From Metaclostridioides mangenotii (GTDB lineage: Bacteria; Bacillota; Clostridia; Peptostreptococcales; Peptostreptococcaceae): a DNA stretch of 64,000 nucleotides. The position numbers were made by a program, and so were the translations under genes. The DNA is taken from contig NZ_JAHLOF010000009.1 in NCBI RefSeq assembly GCF_018917235.1, positions 1-64,000 of the forward strand, given 5' to 3'. Positions 28,268 to 37,242 of the stretch are shown piece by piece (within the stretch, counting starts at the first letter, position 1; every line of letters starts with the position of its first letter). Below the pieces are notes generated by a model. The model made no database searches. It had not been told where the DNA came from and was given only the letters and a program-made list of their open reading frames with translations.

Positions 28268-28594
28268 TTAATGCTTTTTATCTATATATGTATATCGTTT
28301 CTTTTTAAACACTTCAAACAGGTGTATTTCTACCTTATTTTCATTACTAAAAGCTAGTGTTTTATTTTGCATAAAGTTTAGGATTTGGTCCCTATTTTTA
28401 CCCATGAGAGTAAAATGAAATTCATCTTTATACCACTTATCTTCATATAGCCCTTTCGTCTCATTTGATATTAACACAAGAGTATTAGTGGAATTTTATT
28501 TTCTCATACCACCCTGTCCTCTGCATCCAAAAGTCTTCATTATATCATCATTCTGTTAAACATCTCCTTGTGATATACCAAATCTATTTTTCAT
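28268..28594 (-). pseudogene. McrA-like / HNH-restriction-type protein fragment with two in-frame stops
   Basis: From ATG 28594 (RBS GGAG, good spacing) the frame reads MKNRFGISQGDV, TAA (28558-28556), then NDDIMKTFGCRGQGGMRK, TAA (28498-28496), then LVLISNETKGLYEDKWYKDE, MGKNRDQ and FMQNKTL. This order, with GGMR, YEDKW, GDQ-like and MQNKTL blocks, matches the N-terminal domain of ScoMcrA-like type IV restriction proteins as I recall it. The nuclease domain is absent. The gene is dead through nonsense mutations and truncation. Confidence 0.55.
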
Positions 28595-28597
28595 GGG

Positions 28598-28748
28598 TTA
28601 TTCTCCTGTCCACTTTATATTTTTTTATGTAGCTTCTTTACTACTAGTCATATTCAGTTAATTATATTTACAATTTTCAAACACATCAATAACTTTCATT
28701 ATAACCTTTTTCCCGTTTTTATAATCATCAGAATTCTCATACAAGGGC
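28598..28748. other. Intergenic remnant region
   Basis: A minus-strand frame of about 30 codons (ending YKNGKKVIMKVIDVFENC and TAA near 28658) is open and continues from the PPOX-like fragment to its right. It has no start and may be the diverged tail of that dead gene. Nothing else is recognised. Confidence 0.35.
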
Positions 28749-28840
28749 AGTGTTAAAATTTCGATCAATACAGCTAATTTATACTTTAGGATTGTCATTA
28801 AGTTGCTTATACATTTTCTTTTAGTTTGAAGTACAGTATG
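28749..28840 (-). pseudogene. Fragment of a PPOX-family gene paralogous to the gene at 3521
   Basis: About 92 bases align with 3708-3799 at high identity, including GATCAATACAGC and ATTAAGTTGCTT blocks, but with an indel and substitutions that break the frame. This is a partial, dead copy of the flavoprotein gene. Confidence 0.8.
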
Positions 28841-28850
28841 TTTAAACTAT

Positions 28851-28891
28851 AAAAAAGACCCTCAACTAATTATTAGCTGAAGGTCTTTTTT
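28851..28891 (+). terminator. Terminator-type hairpin of the recurring family
   Basis: AAAAAAGACCCTCAACTA and TAGCTGAAGGTCTTTTTT form a long stem. The T-run is on either strand. It marks the left border region of the putative element. Confidence 0.75.
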
Positions 28892-28982
28892 ATTTTATTT
28901 TAATGAAGTTCTCGCTGGTTGTGTTATAGTTGTATTTAAAAACACCATACACAACAAACCTCTATATCTCAATATTTATAAA

Positions 28983-29015
28983 CTACTTCTTAGTTATCTC
29001 AGTCATTCCACCCAT
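28983..29015. repeat. Candidate left attachment site: copy of the serS 3' end
   Basis: These 33 bases match the last 33 bases of serS (48361-48393) with only two mismatches, including the stop codon, and the similarity continues weakly to the left. No serS gene accompanies them. They lie about 19.4 kb from the intact copy in the same orientation, as expected for attL of an element inserted at the serS 3' end. Confidence 0.75.
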
Positions 29016-29127
29016 GAATATTAAATAGATTTTATGAAAATCCCAATAGATTTATTTTATTGAAATTCCAATATATATATATCTTTTCATAGTATAATTT
29101 TTCAATTTATAAACCAAAACTTATATA

Positions 29128-29151
29128 TAGAGGGGGGATGAAGGGGGGATT
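29128..29151. repeat. G-tract pair near the left end of the element
   Basis: Two runs of six G separated by a short A-rich spacer stand out in AT-rich DNA and resemble the pair of five-G runs at 48281-48300 near the right end. They could be integrase arm-type sites or element-end sequences. Function is unknown. Confidence 0.45.
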
Positions 29152-29173
29152 ATAAATATGATATAATACAACT

Positions 29174-30349
29174 TTATTTTTCCTGTGTGAGATTAATTTC
29201 TAAGTAATCTATTAATAGTGACAATGTTGAATCCATATTTATATAAAATTCTATTAAATTGTTTAACAGATATTCTCCTATTTCTCTTTCTTGACTATAA
29301 AACCTATACCTATTTTTCCAATTTTCTGGGTTGCCTTCTTCATCTACATCCCAAATATATGCTAGCATATACTCTATAGGTTTATAATTTACGACATGAG
29401 TATTATACCCATAAAATATAAAACTCTGATCTAATAAAAATGAATTATGTACTATTTTATTTCTCGCTAATATTAAATCATTATAAAATTTATGATTAAT
29501 AATAAAACTAGATTCATATTTATGATAACTGCTTAATTTTTCTTTATACCTTTTGATATTATTAAAATATAAATTTCCACTTTTAAATTTAATTATTTTT
29601 GAGAAATCACTTGGAAAATTTACAATTTCGCATGTAAGCTTAGAAACTAAGTCTAATGTTGAACATATTTGAATTATTGTATTCATATACATAGATATTA
29701 TATATCTTGTTTCATGTGAGTAATACCTATTCTCAAAATAGTTTTCGTTTTTCTGATCCTCAAAAACAAGAATTTCTTTGTTCTTAATTATATTATTTAC
29801 TAAAAGCTCATTAGTTCTAACATTAGCGTCTATCAAATATATATATGACATATTTACAAACTCTTGCATGCTACTTACTATAGAATTTAAATCACTACAA
29901 TATAATATCCTATTTATTCCTTCATTAGATATCGTTCCACATTCATTTTCATATAAGTATAATTCCTGAAATTTTTTTTGAGAAATAAAACAATCAGATG
30001 AGATTCCTCCTGAATTTAAAAAAATCGGTCTTAAATACCTAAGTGTTTCATAATTATCTGTATATATAATATTCTCTATCCGATCGTACAATGTTATAAA
30101 TTTACTTTCAATTTTATATAATAAACTTTTAACATCAATTATATCTCTTTTATGTATAATTTGAAATTCATATCCGTTAGAAGCTTTATGCTTACATCCA
30201 AGTAATCTAATTTTATATTCAGACTCCAACTTTATTAAATCATTTGCTTTATATTCATAATCCGTCGCTATATCTTGATAAGATGATAGCAAATGAATCT
30301 TTCCATTTTTTAATTCACCACAAATTCCCTTTGTAAATAATATATCCAT
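29174..30349 (-). CDS. HEPN-like protein of unknown function
   Basis: I do not recognise a named family for this 391-residue protein. Its C-terminal third is helical and contains LILARNKIVHNSFLL, where Arg296 and His301 form the R-x4-H motif of HEPN ribonucleases and HEPN-like domains. The N-terminal 170 residues look like a separate mixed domain and the middle is helical. The RBS is GGGAGG before ATG. It is the leftmost gene of the element, next to a PIN-type gene in the same orientation 318 bases upstream. A defence or toxin role is inference. Confidence 0.6.
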   Translation of the reverse strand: MDILFTKGICGELKNGKIHLLSSYQDIATDYEYKANDLIKLESEYKIRLLGCKHKASNGYEFQIIHKRDIIDVKSLLYKIESKFITLYDRIENIIYTDNYETLRYLRPIFLNSGGISSDCFISQKKFQELYLYENECGTISNEGINRILYCSDLNSIVSSMQEFVNMSYIYLIDANVRTNELLVNNIIKNKEILVFEDQKNENYFENRYYSHETRYIISMYMNTIIQICSTLDLVSKLTCEIVNFPSDFSKIIKFKSGNLYFNNIKRYKEKLSSYHKYESSFIINHKFYNDLILARNKIVHNSFLLDQSFIFYGYNTHVVNYKPIEYMLAYIWDVDEEGNPENWKNRYRFYSQEREIGEYLLNNLIEFYINMDSTLSLLIDYLEINLTQEK

Positions 30350-30666
30350 AATTACCTCCCTGTAATTTTTTTGCTTTTATTGTAAATGTAAATATACTCT
30401 TATAAATCTAAACCCTAATTTATAGCAGAATTTTTTTATATTAATAATTTAATAAAATAATTAATGCGGTTTTATGAGGTTATTATATAATTAAAAACTC
30501 AGTTTATCTCAGGTAAGTTTATATTTATATGTCATAGTTGTCTTGGAGTACTCAAATAATTTTTAATTATTATTTTTTTATTTAACATATCAAGCATTTC
30601 ATAAACTGTTGTATTGTAAATCAATGTTGAAGTTCTAAATGTTTGTCTATATTAGATATGTATTTA
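30350..30666. other. Intergenic region between HEPN-like and PIN-like genes
   Basis: It contains no gene. CATAGTTGTCTTGGAGTACTC (30533-30553) is repeated almost exactly at 32400-32419 on the other side of the PIN gene. Here the pairing arm is lost, so it is a decayed terminator-like copy. Confidence 0.5.
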
Positions 30667-32088
30667 TTAATCGTCAGGATCACACTCATTGCAAAATCCA
30701 TTCACACCATCGTTCTCAAATGTAATTTCTCTTCCACAAATAGGACAAACATTTACACCTTGGTAATCATCTTCATAAGATATCCAGGGTTTAGAATCTA
30801 TTACATTTAAATGGACTCCAACAATATTTGCTTGATCAAATGAATTATCTTCAGTAATATCTATAAAATTATCAATTTCCCTTATCACCTCTACTTCAAT
30901 TAGTCCTTCAAATTTATGTATATTTACAGGAGATAGAATTACATCTTTAGTATCTTCATCTCTTCCCAGATACTCCCTTGATTCTCCATCCAGCTTAACA
31001 TTGTATTTAAAAATATATTCAATTATATTTGAATCTGTGTTTACAAGTTCAGATGAAATAAAATCATATTCTAAACTATCTTCACAGATTTCTATTTCGG
31101 TATCGCTAAAGTACTCTGTTTCATCTTCTGAAAAAAATGAGTTACCAGAAAATATTAAATTTTCGAATATATAATCAAATACACTATCACTTATAGCATT
31201 TGAATAATCATCAATTGTCCAATTAAGAGCTAATTCTACAGACTCTGTTTTCTTAATTGCATAATGATCGGCAATGCTATTAAACAACTCATTTGACTTA
31301 AGACCAATTATATCTTGCTTAGTATTTTTCTTAAACTCCTGTATTAGTTTACTATGAAATGTTAAATCATTATTGCTTGATTTTCTTTCCCACCAATCAA
31401 CTTTAATATCATCTGTAATAAAAATAATGTTCTTTTTATGTTCTAATGAAAATTTCATAATTTCTTTCCAAATTATCAAATCACTATATTTTCTTATCCC
31501 ATCTTTATTCTTTGCATCTTTAAATCCTGGTGGAATATCTTTTTTATATCTTTCCTCTCCTTCATCACATATATCATAAATCCATTTTAGGTCTGGTTTA
31601 TCCATAACTTGTTCATTTTCTATTATTGAATTAATTAATTTATATACCATATCATCTTCTGATAAATATTTATTAATAAATTCCAAATCACTATGTTCAT
31701 GTAAATAGTCGACAAAGTAACCTCTCATTTCCTCTATTCTATCTGTTATATTCTCTCTTAGATTACTTATATCAGGAAATTGCATTTTTTCTAATTCATT
31801 TATTTTGTTCATTATCTTAACTTCAAAACTATCTATTGTTTCAATAGATTTTTTATCATATTCTTTCATTCGATTTTTTCGTCTTTTAAAGCCACCATGA
31901 TAATTATTGTGGTATTCTACATTAACAGTATATGGAATTTTAACAAATGGTTTAATTTTATCTAAACATTCTAAGCAAAAAGATGAAAATTCAGGTGAAT
32001 AATCATATAATCTCATAAATATATTCGTATCTAAAACAACTATATAATTGTTATCTTTAGTGAGCTTCTCAATATTTATATTTCTCAA
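30667..32088 (-). CDS. PIN_8-type nuclease-like protein with C-terminal zinc ribbon
   Basis: The N-terminal 250 residues match the PIN-like (PIN_8) architecture: VVLDTNIF (Asp20, Asn22), IPYTVNVEYHNNY (Glu58), PPGFKDAKNKDG, YSDLIIWKEI (Asp203) and IIFITDDIKVDWW (Asp226-227), so all acidic metal-binding positions are present. A central region of about 150 residues is unknown. The C-terminus CPICGREI...GFCNECD is a four-cysteine zinc ribbon. The start is uncertain; I prefer TTG at 32088, and an open frame reaches 32136. PIN_8 proteins are often found in defence islands; activity is not shown. Confidence 0.7.
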   Translation of the reverse strand: MRNINIEKLTKDNNYIVVLDTNIFMRLYDYSPEFSSFCLECLDKIKPFVKIPYTVNVEYHNNYHGGFKRRKNRMKEYDKKSIETIDSFEVKIMNKINELEKMQFPDISNLRENITDRIEEMRGYFVDYLHEHSDLEFINKYLSEDDMVYKLINSIIENEQVMDKPDLKWIYDICDEGEERYKKDIPPGFKDAKNKDGIRKYSDLIIWKEIMKFSLEHKKNIIFITDDIKVDWWERKSSNNDLTFHSKLIQEFKKNTKQDIIGLKSNELFNSIADHYAIKKTESVELALNWTIDDYSNAISDSVFDYIFENLIFSGNSFFSEDETEYFSDTEIEICEDSLEYDFISSELVNTDSNIIEYIFKYNVKLDGESREYLGRDEDTKDVILSPVNIHKFEGLIEVEVIREIDNFIDITEDNSFDQANIVGVHLNVIDSKPWISYEDDYQGVNVCPICGREITFENDGVNGFCNECDPDD

Positions 32089-32136
32089 TAATTTACCTAC
32101 TTTCTGTAATTTTATTAATAAAAAAGGAAATGCCAC

Positions 32137-32660
32137 TAGCCATTATTTTATTTTCCTTATTCTCTCGATACTATATCTATCAAATATTTGGTACGTATGA
32201 AAACTATTAAAACTCCTTTTTCTCCTTACAATAATCTAATTTGTAATTATATATAATGTTTGACTAAAAACATTATAATCCTTCTTTATTAGACAAATTT
32301 ATTAATTATCTCTGCTGTTGCTTTTATATTGTTATATTTTCAGGTTTTCTCATGTTATAACAAATCATATAATGTATGAATCGCAATAAAAAAGTACTCC
32401 ATAGTTGTTTTGAGTACTCCATTGGTTATTTAGTAATACTTAAATGTTTCATTTTATTGTTATAATTTGTTAGTTAATAAAGCTACCTTTAAAATATAAC
32501 ATTGTAATCAAAGGATATAAAGAACCATTTAAAAATAAATCATCATAAGTACATCTATAAGTACATGTGTTACTAATTCTTCTCTGCTTTTATATAAACA
32601 ATAAATATAGCTCTTTTCTATACCTGAATAATCATAATAGTTTTTCTCTATTTATTAAAA
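32137..32660. other. Intergenic region between PIN gene and ars promoter
   Basis: There is no gene here. It includes a minus-strand hairpin AGTACTC/GAGTACT (32393-32417) followed by TTTTTTATT, a terminator without a gene in front of it, suggesting that a leftward gene was lost between it and arsD. Confidence 0.5.
32393..32417 (-). terminator. Orphan rho-independent terminator
   Basis: The stem AGTACTC/GAGTACT has a 12-base loop and is followed on the minus strand by TTTTTTATT. The loop sequence recurs at 30533. Confidence 0.6.
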
Positions 32661-32665
32661 ACATA

Positions 32666-32722
32666 TTGACACTTATCTATATGTTTCATATAATAATCAC
32701 ATAGATAGTTATCTATATGTTT
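32666..32722 (+). promoter_or_regulatory. ars operon promoter with ArsR-type operators
   Basis: TTGACA (32666-32671), a 17-base spacer and TATAAT (32689-32694) form a consensus sigma-A promoter. TTATCTATATGTTT occurs in the spacer (32673-32686) and again downstream (32709-32722). The second copy forms ATAGATA-GT-TATCTAT with its neighbour (32701-32716). Such repeats overlapping the promoter fit repression by the ArsR encoded in the operon. Confidence 0.8.
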
Positions 32723-32761
32723 TATAATGCTTAATAAATATATTTTTAGGAGGTAATATGT

Positions 32762-33124
32762 ATGAAAAAAATAGAGATTTATGATCCAGCTATGTGCTGT
32801 TCAACAGGTGTTTGTGGTCCAAGTGTAGATACTGAACTTTTAAGAGTGGCTACTGTTGTAGATAGCTTAAAAAAACATGGTGCAGATATAACTAGATTTA
32901 ATTTATCTAGTGAACCTCAAGCTTTTATTTCAAACATAGCTGTAAATAACTTACTTAAAGAAGATAATGATATTCTTCCAATAACTATGGTCGATGGTCA
33001 AATAGTTAAAACTAAGTCACATTTAACAAATGAAGAATTCACCAAATATACAGGAATAATTATAGCTGAAGTAAATACAACTGAAAATAATAGTTGTTGT
33101 GATGGAGAAAGTGGGTGTCGTTAA
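32762..33124 (+). CDS. arsD: Arsenical metallochaperone ArsD
   Basis: The 120-residue protein has the conserved Cys12-Cys13 and Cys18 (PAMCCSTGVCGPS) that carry As(III) or Sb(III), plus a C-terminal CC-x5-C motif (NSCCDGESGC). It hands metalloid to ArsA. The RBS is AGGAGGTAAT before ATG. It is the first gene of arsD-arsA-arsR-acr3-arsC. Confidence 0.95.
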   Translation: MKKIEIYDPAMCCSTGVCGPSVDTELLRVATVVDSLKKHGADITRFNLSSEPQAFISNIAVNNLLKEDNDILPITMVDGQIVKTKSHLTNEEFTKYTGIIIAEVNTTENNSCCDGESGCR

Positions 33125-33194
33125 GGATCATCTAGATTCATAAAACATGCCCAAAATATTAGTTATGACTACAAATGAAAGGTGATGAACACTT

Positions 33195-34946
33195 ATGCAA
33201 AATCAATTCAATGTTGATAAATTAAATTTAACAAAATATCTGTTTTTTACTGGTAAAGGTGGTGTTGGTAAAACTTCAGTTGCATGTGCTACATCAGTAA
33301 CGCTAGCAGATGCAGGCAATAAAGTGTTGCTTATTAGTACTGATCCAGCATCTAACCTACAAGATGTATTTAAAACCGATTTAAATAATAAAGCCACAAG
33401 AATTAAAGAAATAGAAAATTTATCTGTAGTAAACCTAAACCCTGAAGAAGCTGCAAGAGAATACAGAAACTCTGTAATTGGACCATATAAAGGCCAGCTT
33501 CCAGATGCAGTAATCGAAAATATGGAAGAACAATTATCAGGTTCTTGTACTGTAGAAATTGCAGCATTTAATGAGTTTACAAATTATTTAGCAGATGAAG
33601 ATGTAAAAAATAATTATGATTTTATAATATTTGATACAGCTCCAACAGGTCACACTCTTAGAATGCTTCAATTGCCTTCAGCATGGAGTAATTTTATAAG
33701 TGAAAGTACTCATGGTGCATCTTGTTTAGGTCAGCTTTCTGGACTAGAAGATAAAAAGGAAGTATACAAAGATGCAGTTAACACTCTAGCAAATGGAGAT
33801 TTGACTACTCTAGTACTTGTTGCAAGACCAGAAAAAGCTACGCTACTTGAAGCAGAGAGAGCTTCCGAAGAGTTAAAAGATCTAGGTGTAAATAACCAAA
33901 TCTTAGTTGTAAATGGTATTATGGAAAATATTCAAATGAATGATGAAATATCATTAGAACTATACAATAAGCAACAGGTGGCTTTAAGTAACATACCTAA
34001 TGGAATTAAGGATATGACTAATTACACTGTTCCACTTCGTTCATATAATGTATCTGGAATTGAGAGCATTCGAATGATGCTAAAAGAAGATAATCCCATC
34101 ATTGTAAATGATACTTTAGATAATGAAAATTCACCTTTAATAAATGATATTATCGATGATTTCTATAACACTGACAAAAAAGTTATATTTACAATGGGTA
34201 AAGGTGGTGTTGGTAAAACAACTATAGCTTCAGCCATAGCTTTAGGATTAGCTAAAAAAGGAGCAAAAGTTCACCTTACTACAACTGATCCAGCGAACCA
34301 CATCAAATATGTAATGAATGAACATGAAAATATCACTATAAGTGAAATAAATGAAAAGGAAGAGCTGAAGAAATACCAAGATGAAGTAATTTCAAAAGCA
34401 TCAGAAACTATGAGTGGTGATGATTTAGAATATATAAAAGAAGATTTACGTTCACCATGTACTCAAGAAATAGCTGTGTTTAGAGCATTTGCAGAAGTTG
34501 TTGAAAAAGCTGATGATGAAATAGTAGTTATAGATACAGCCCCTACAGGTCACACTCTTCTTCTATTAGATTCTACGCAAAGTTATCATAAAGAAGTTGA
34601 GAGAACTCAAGGAGATATACCAGAGTCAGTTAAAAGACTCCTACCAAGACTTAGAGATGAGAAAGAAACAGAAGTAGTTATAGTTACACTTCCAGAGGCA
34701 ACACCAGTGTTTGAGGCTCAAAGATTAAATGAAGATCTAAAAAGAGCTGATATTCACTCGAAGTGGTGGGTTATAAATCAAAGTATGTTAATGTCAGGAA
34801 CTAAATCGCCTCTTTTACAAGCAAAGGCTAATAGTGAAATAAAATGGATAAATGAAGTAAATAAAATATCTTCATCTAATTATGCTGTAATAAAATGGCT
34901 ACCAAAGGAGGTAAATGATAAAACTTTACTAGAGATAATATCTTAA
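33195..34946 (+). CDS. arsA: Arsenite-activated ATPase ArsA
   Basis: The 583-residue protein has two homologous ATPase halves with P-loops GKGGVGKTS (about residue 20) and GKGGVGKTT (about residue 334), each followed by a DTAPTGHTL signal-transduction motif. The cysteines of the metalloid site are present in SGSCTVEIAAF, GASCLGQ and RSPCTQEIAVF. It powers arsenite export; its usual partner is ArsB, here presumably Acr3. Confidence 0.96.
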   Translation: MQNQFNVDKLNLTKYLFFTGKGGVGKTSVACATSVTLADAGNKVLLISTDPASNLQDVFKTDLNNKATRIKEIENLSVVNLNPEEAAREYRNSVIGPYKGQLPDAVIENMEEQLSGSCTVEIAAFNEFTNYLADEDVKNNYDFIIFDTAPTGHTLRMLQLPSAWSNFISESTHGASCLGQLSGLEDKKEVYKDAVNTLANGDLTTLVLVARPEKATLLEAERASEELKDLGVNNQILVVNGIMENIQMNDEISLELYNKQQVALSNIPNGIKDMTNYTVPLRSYNVSGIESIRMMLKEDNPIIVNDTLDNENSPLINDIIDDFYNTDKKVIFTMGKGGVGKTTIASAIALGLAKKGAKVHLTTTDPANHIKYVMNEHENITISEINEKEELKKYQDEVISKASETMSGDDLEYIKEDLRSPCTQEIAVFRAFAEVVEKADDEIVVIDTAPTGHTLLLLDSTQSYHKEVERTQGDIPESVKRLLPRLRDEKETEVVIVTLPEATPVFEAQRLNEDLKRADIHSKWWVINQSMLMSGTKSPLLQAKANSEIKWINEVNKISSSNYAVIKWLPKEVNDKTLLEIIS

Positions 34947-35092
34947 AATTAGAAAAATAAACAATAAATTTATATTTAGTATCATTTATTCATGAAATTA
35001 GATATAAATTTCAATTATATTGATAAATATAAATATATTACTTATAATTTAATTAGGAAAAATATAAATTTAAATAATTATGGGGTGACTAT

Positions 35093-35428
35093 ATGAACTA
35101 TTCTTATGCAGAATATGCTTTATTATTTAAAGCTCTATCAGACGAGACAAGACTTAGAATTTTAAATATGTTGTCAGGGAATGAATTATGTGCTTGTAGT
35201 ATCTTAGAAGAAGTAAATATTACGCAGCCTACACTCTCCTATCATATGAAAATATTAAGTGAGTGTGGTCTTGTAAATGCTCGTAAAGACGGTTCCTGGA
35301 TGAAGTATACTTTGCAAAATAACAAAATTCTAAATCTAAATGAATTTTTATTAGAAGTAAATGAAGTTAAAGAAAATTCATTTAAAGATGTTGAAAGATG
35401 CAATTCAACTGACAATTTAGATAAATAA
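35093..35428 (+). CDS. arsR: ArsR-family arsenite-responsive repressor
   Basis: The 111-residue SmtB/ArsR winged helix has the metalloid site ELCACSILEE (Cys-x-Cys) at the start of the recognition helix, TQPTLSYHMKIL as the recognition helix and DGSWMKYTL as the wing. It sits inside the operon after arsA rather than first, with 146 bases before it, and presumably binds the repeats at 32673-32722. Confidence 0.93.
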   Translation: MNYSYAEYALLFKALSDETRLRILNMLSGNELCACSILEEVNITQPTLSYHMKILSECGLVNARKDGSWMKYTLQNNKILNLNEFLLEVNEVKENSFKDVERCNSTDNLDK

Positions 35429-35629
35429 TACTATAATTTGTTCAAAAATATTATTATTAAAATTGTGTATAGAATTATTTATGTGATATCAGGACCTGTT
35501 TATTAAACAGTTCTTGGTATTATATAATTTATATCCTATAATATGAATTAAATTTTATCTTATTTCCAAATATTAAATTATGAAATTATTAAAAATAAAT
35601 AATAAAAATATTTAAATTTGGAGGTAAAT

Positions 35630-36685
35630 ATGAATAATGACAATAGATCTAGTGGTATTGGATTTTTTCAAAAGTATTTAACTATTTGGGTTCTTATATG
35701 TATGGCCATTGGTATATTAATAGGAAAATTTATTCCATCTATACCGCATTTTCTAAATAAATTTGAATATGCACAAGTCTCTATTCCTATAGCTATTCTA
35801 ATTTGGCTTATGATCTACCCTATGATGATGAAGGTAGATTTTAAAAGTATAAAAAATGTAGGTAAAAAACCAAAAGGACTTTTTGTAACATGGGTTACAA
35901 ATTGGTTAATAAAACCTTTTACAATGTATGCAATAGCCTCATTCTTTTTTTATATAGTATTTAAAAATATAATACCAACTGAACTTGCAAAGGATTATCT
36001 TGCAGGAGCAGTTTTACTTGGTGCAGCTCCATGTACAGCTATGGTATTTGTATGGAGCCATCTAACTAAAGGTGATCCTGCATACACTGTTGTTCAGGTT
36101 GCTACAAATGACTTAATAATACTTATTGCATTTGCACCAATTGTAGCATTCTTACTAGGTGTAAGTGATATTACAGTTCCTATGAATACATTATTACTTT
36201 CTGTTGTTTTATTTGTGGTAATACCATTGATTGGTGGTATTTTAACTAGAATTTTAGTAGTAAATTCAAAAGGTGAAGACTATTTTAATAGTGTATTTAT
36301 TAAGAAATTTGATAATGTTACCACTATCGGGCTTCTTTTAACTTTAATTTTAATATTCTCATTCCAAGGAGATATTATTGTAAATAATCCTGTTCATATT
36401 ATACTTATTGCTGTACCACTTACAATTCAAACTTTCTTGATATTCGCAATTGCATATACAGCTTGTAAAATATTAAATTTACCTTATAATGTAGCTGCGC
36501 CAGCTGGTATGATAGGTGCATCTAACTTTTTTGAACTATCAGTTGCAGTTGCTATATCATTGTTTGGTGCATCATCACCAGTTGCATTAGCTACTATAGT
36601 TGGCGTTCTAACTGAAGTACCTGTTATGTTATTCCTTGTTAAAATTGCAAACAGCACTCAAAATTGGTTCATAAAGGAGTCTTAG
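35630..36685 (+). CDS. acr3: Arsenite efflux transporter Acr3
   Basis: This Acr3/BASS-fold membrane protein has 351 residues from the ATG 6 nt after GGAGG (an in-frame TTG upstream lies inside the RBS). It has ten hydrophobic segments, and GAAPCTAMVFVWSHL contains the conserved cysteine of the transport site. It extrudes As(III). The preceding 200 bases hold only a weak hairpin near 35495-35525. Confidence 0.95.
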   Translation: MNNDNRSSGIGFFQKYLTIWVLICMAIGILIGKFIPSIPHFLNKFEYAQVSIPIAILIWLMIYPMMMKVDFKSIKNVGKKPKGLFVTWVTNWLIKPFTMYAIASFFFYIVFKNIIPTELAKDYLAGAVLLGAAPCTAMVFVWSHLTKGDPAYTVVQVATNDLIILIAFAPIVAFLLGVSDITVPMNTLLLSVVLFVVIPLIGGILTRILVVNSKGEDYFNSVFIKKFDNVTTIGLLLTLILIFSFQGDIIVNNPVHIILIAVPLTIQTFLIFAIAYTACKILNLPYNVAAPAGMIGASNFFELSVAVAISLFGASSPVALATIVGVLTEVPVMLFLVKIANSTQNWFIKES

Positions 36686-36688
36686 AAA

Positions 36689-37099
36689 ATGGATAAAAAA
36701 CCAACAGTGGCATTTATATGCGTTCATAATTCATGTAGAAGCCAAATAGCTGAGGCAATAGCTAAAATTTATGCAAAAGATATTTTTATACCTTATTCAG
36801 GCGGAACAGAAATTAAATCAGAAATAAATAAAGATGCAGTTAAAGTAATTAAGGACTTATATGATATTGATATGAATAAGTCACAAAGAAATAAGTTAGT
36901 ATCAGATTTACCTGATATTGATATTGTAATAACCATGGGTTGTAATGTAAATTGTCCTTGGTTACCTTGTAAATATAGAGAAGATTGGGGATTAGATGAT
37001 CCCACAGGAAAGCCTATTGAGGAATTTTATAAAACTGCAGATATAATAAAAGATAAAGTACTGGATTTAAATACAAGAATACATGATTTGTTAAAATAA
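36689..37099 (+). CDS. arsC: Arsenate reductase, low-molecular-weight phosphatase type
   Basis: The 136-residue protein has the P-loop CVHNSCRS (Cys11 to Arg17, C-x5-R) of the LMW-PTP fold, further cysteines in MGCNVNCPWLPCKYRED for the thiol cascade, and the WGLDDPTG acid loop. It reduces As(V) to As(III), probably with thioredoxin, for export by Acr3. It starts 3 bases after acr3. Confidence 0.93.
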   Translation: MDKKPTVAFICVHNSCRSQIAEAIAKIYAKDIFIPYSGGTEIKSEINKDAVKVIKDLYDIDMNKSQRNKLVSDLPDIDIVITMGCNVNCPWLPCKYREDWGLDDPTGKPIEEFYKTADIIKDKVLDLNTRIHDLLK

Positions 37100-37116
37100 G
37101 ATAAATTTTCTAAATA

Positions 37117-37160
37117 AAATAGTGTTGATGTTTAATAAAATAAACATTAACACTATTTTT
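37117..37160 (+). terminator. Terminator of the ars operon
   Basis: AAATAGTGTTGATGTTTA and TAAACATTAACACTATTT form a long stem with one mismatch, followed by TTTT. Confidence 0.88.
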
Positions 37161-37242
37161 TAGTTATTATCTAATTAATAGAAACCTTTCTTAATACTAA
37201 TAATAATTTTTTATCTTTTAATATAAATCAATGAAAATTATA

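Noticed and set aside
29128..29151. G-quadruplex regulatory element
   Set aside because: Only two long G-runs are present here; four are normally needed, so a quadruplex is not supported.
29174..32088. HEPN-like and PIN-like genes as a classical toxin-antitoxin pair
   Set aside because: Both look like nucleases, both are much longer than toxins or antitoxins, and they are 318 bases apart with no small partner gene.
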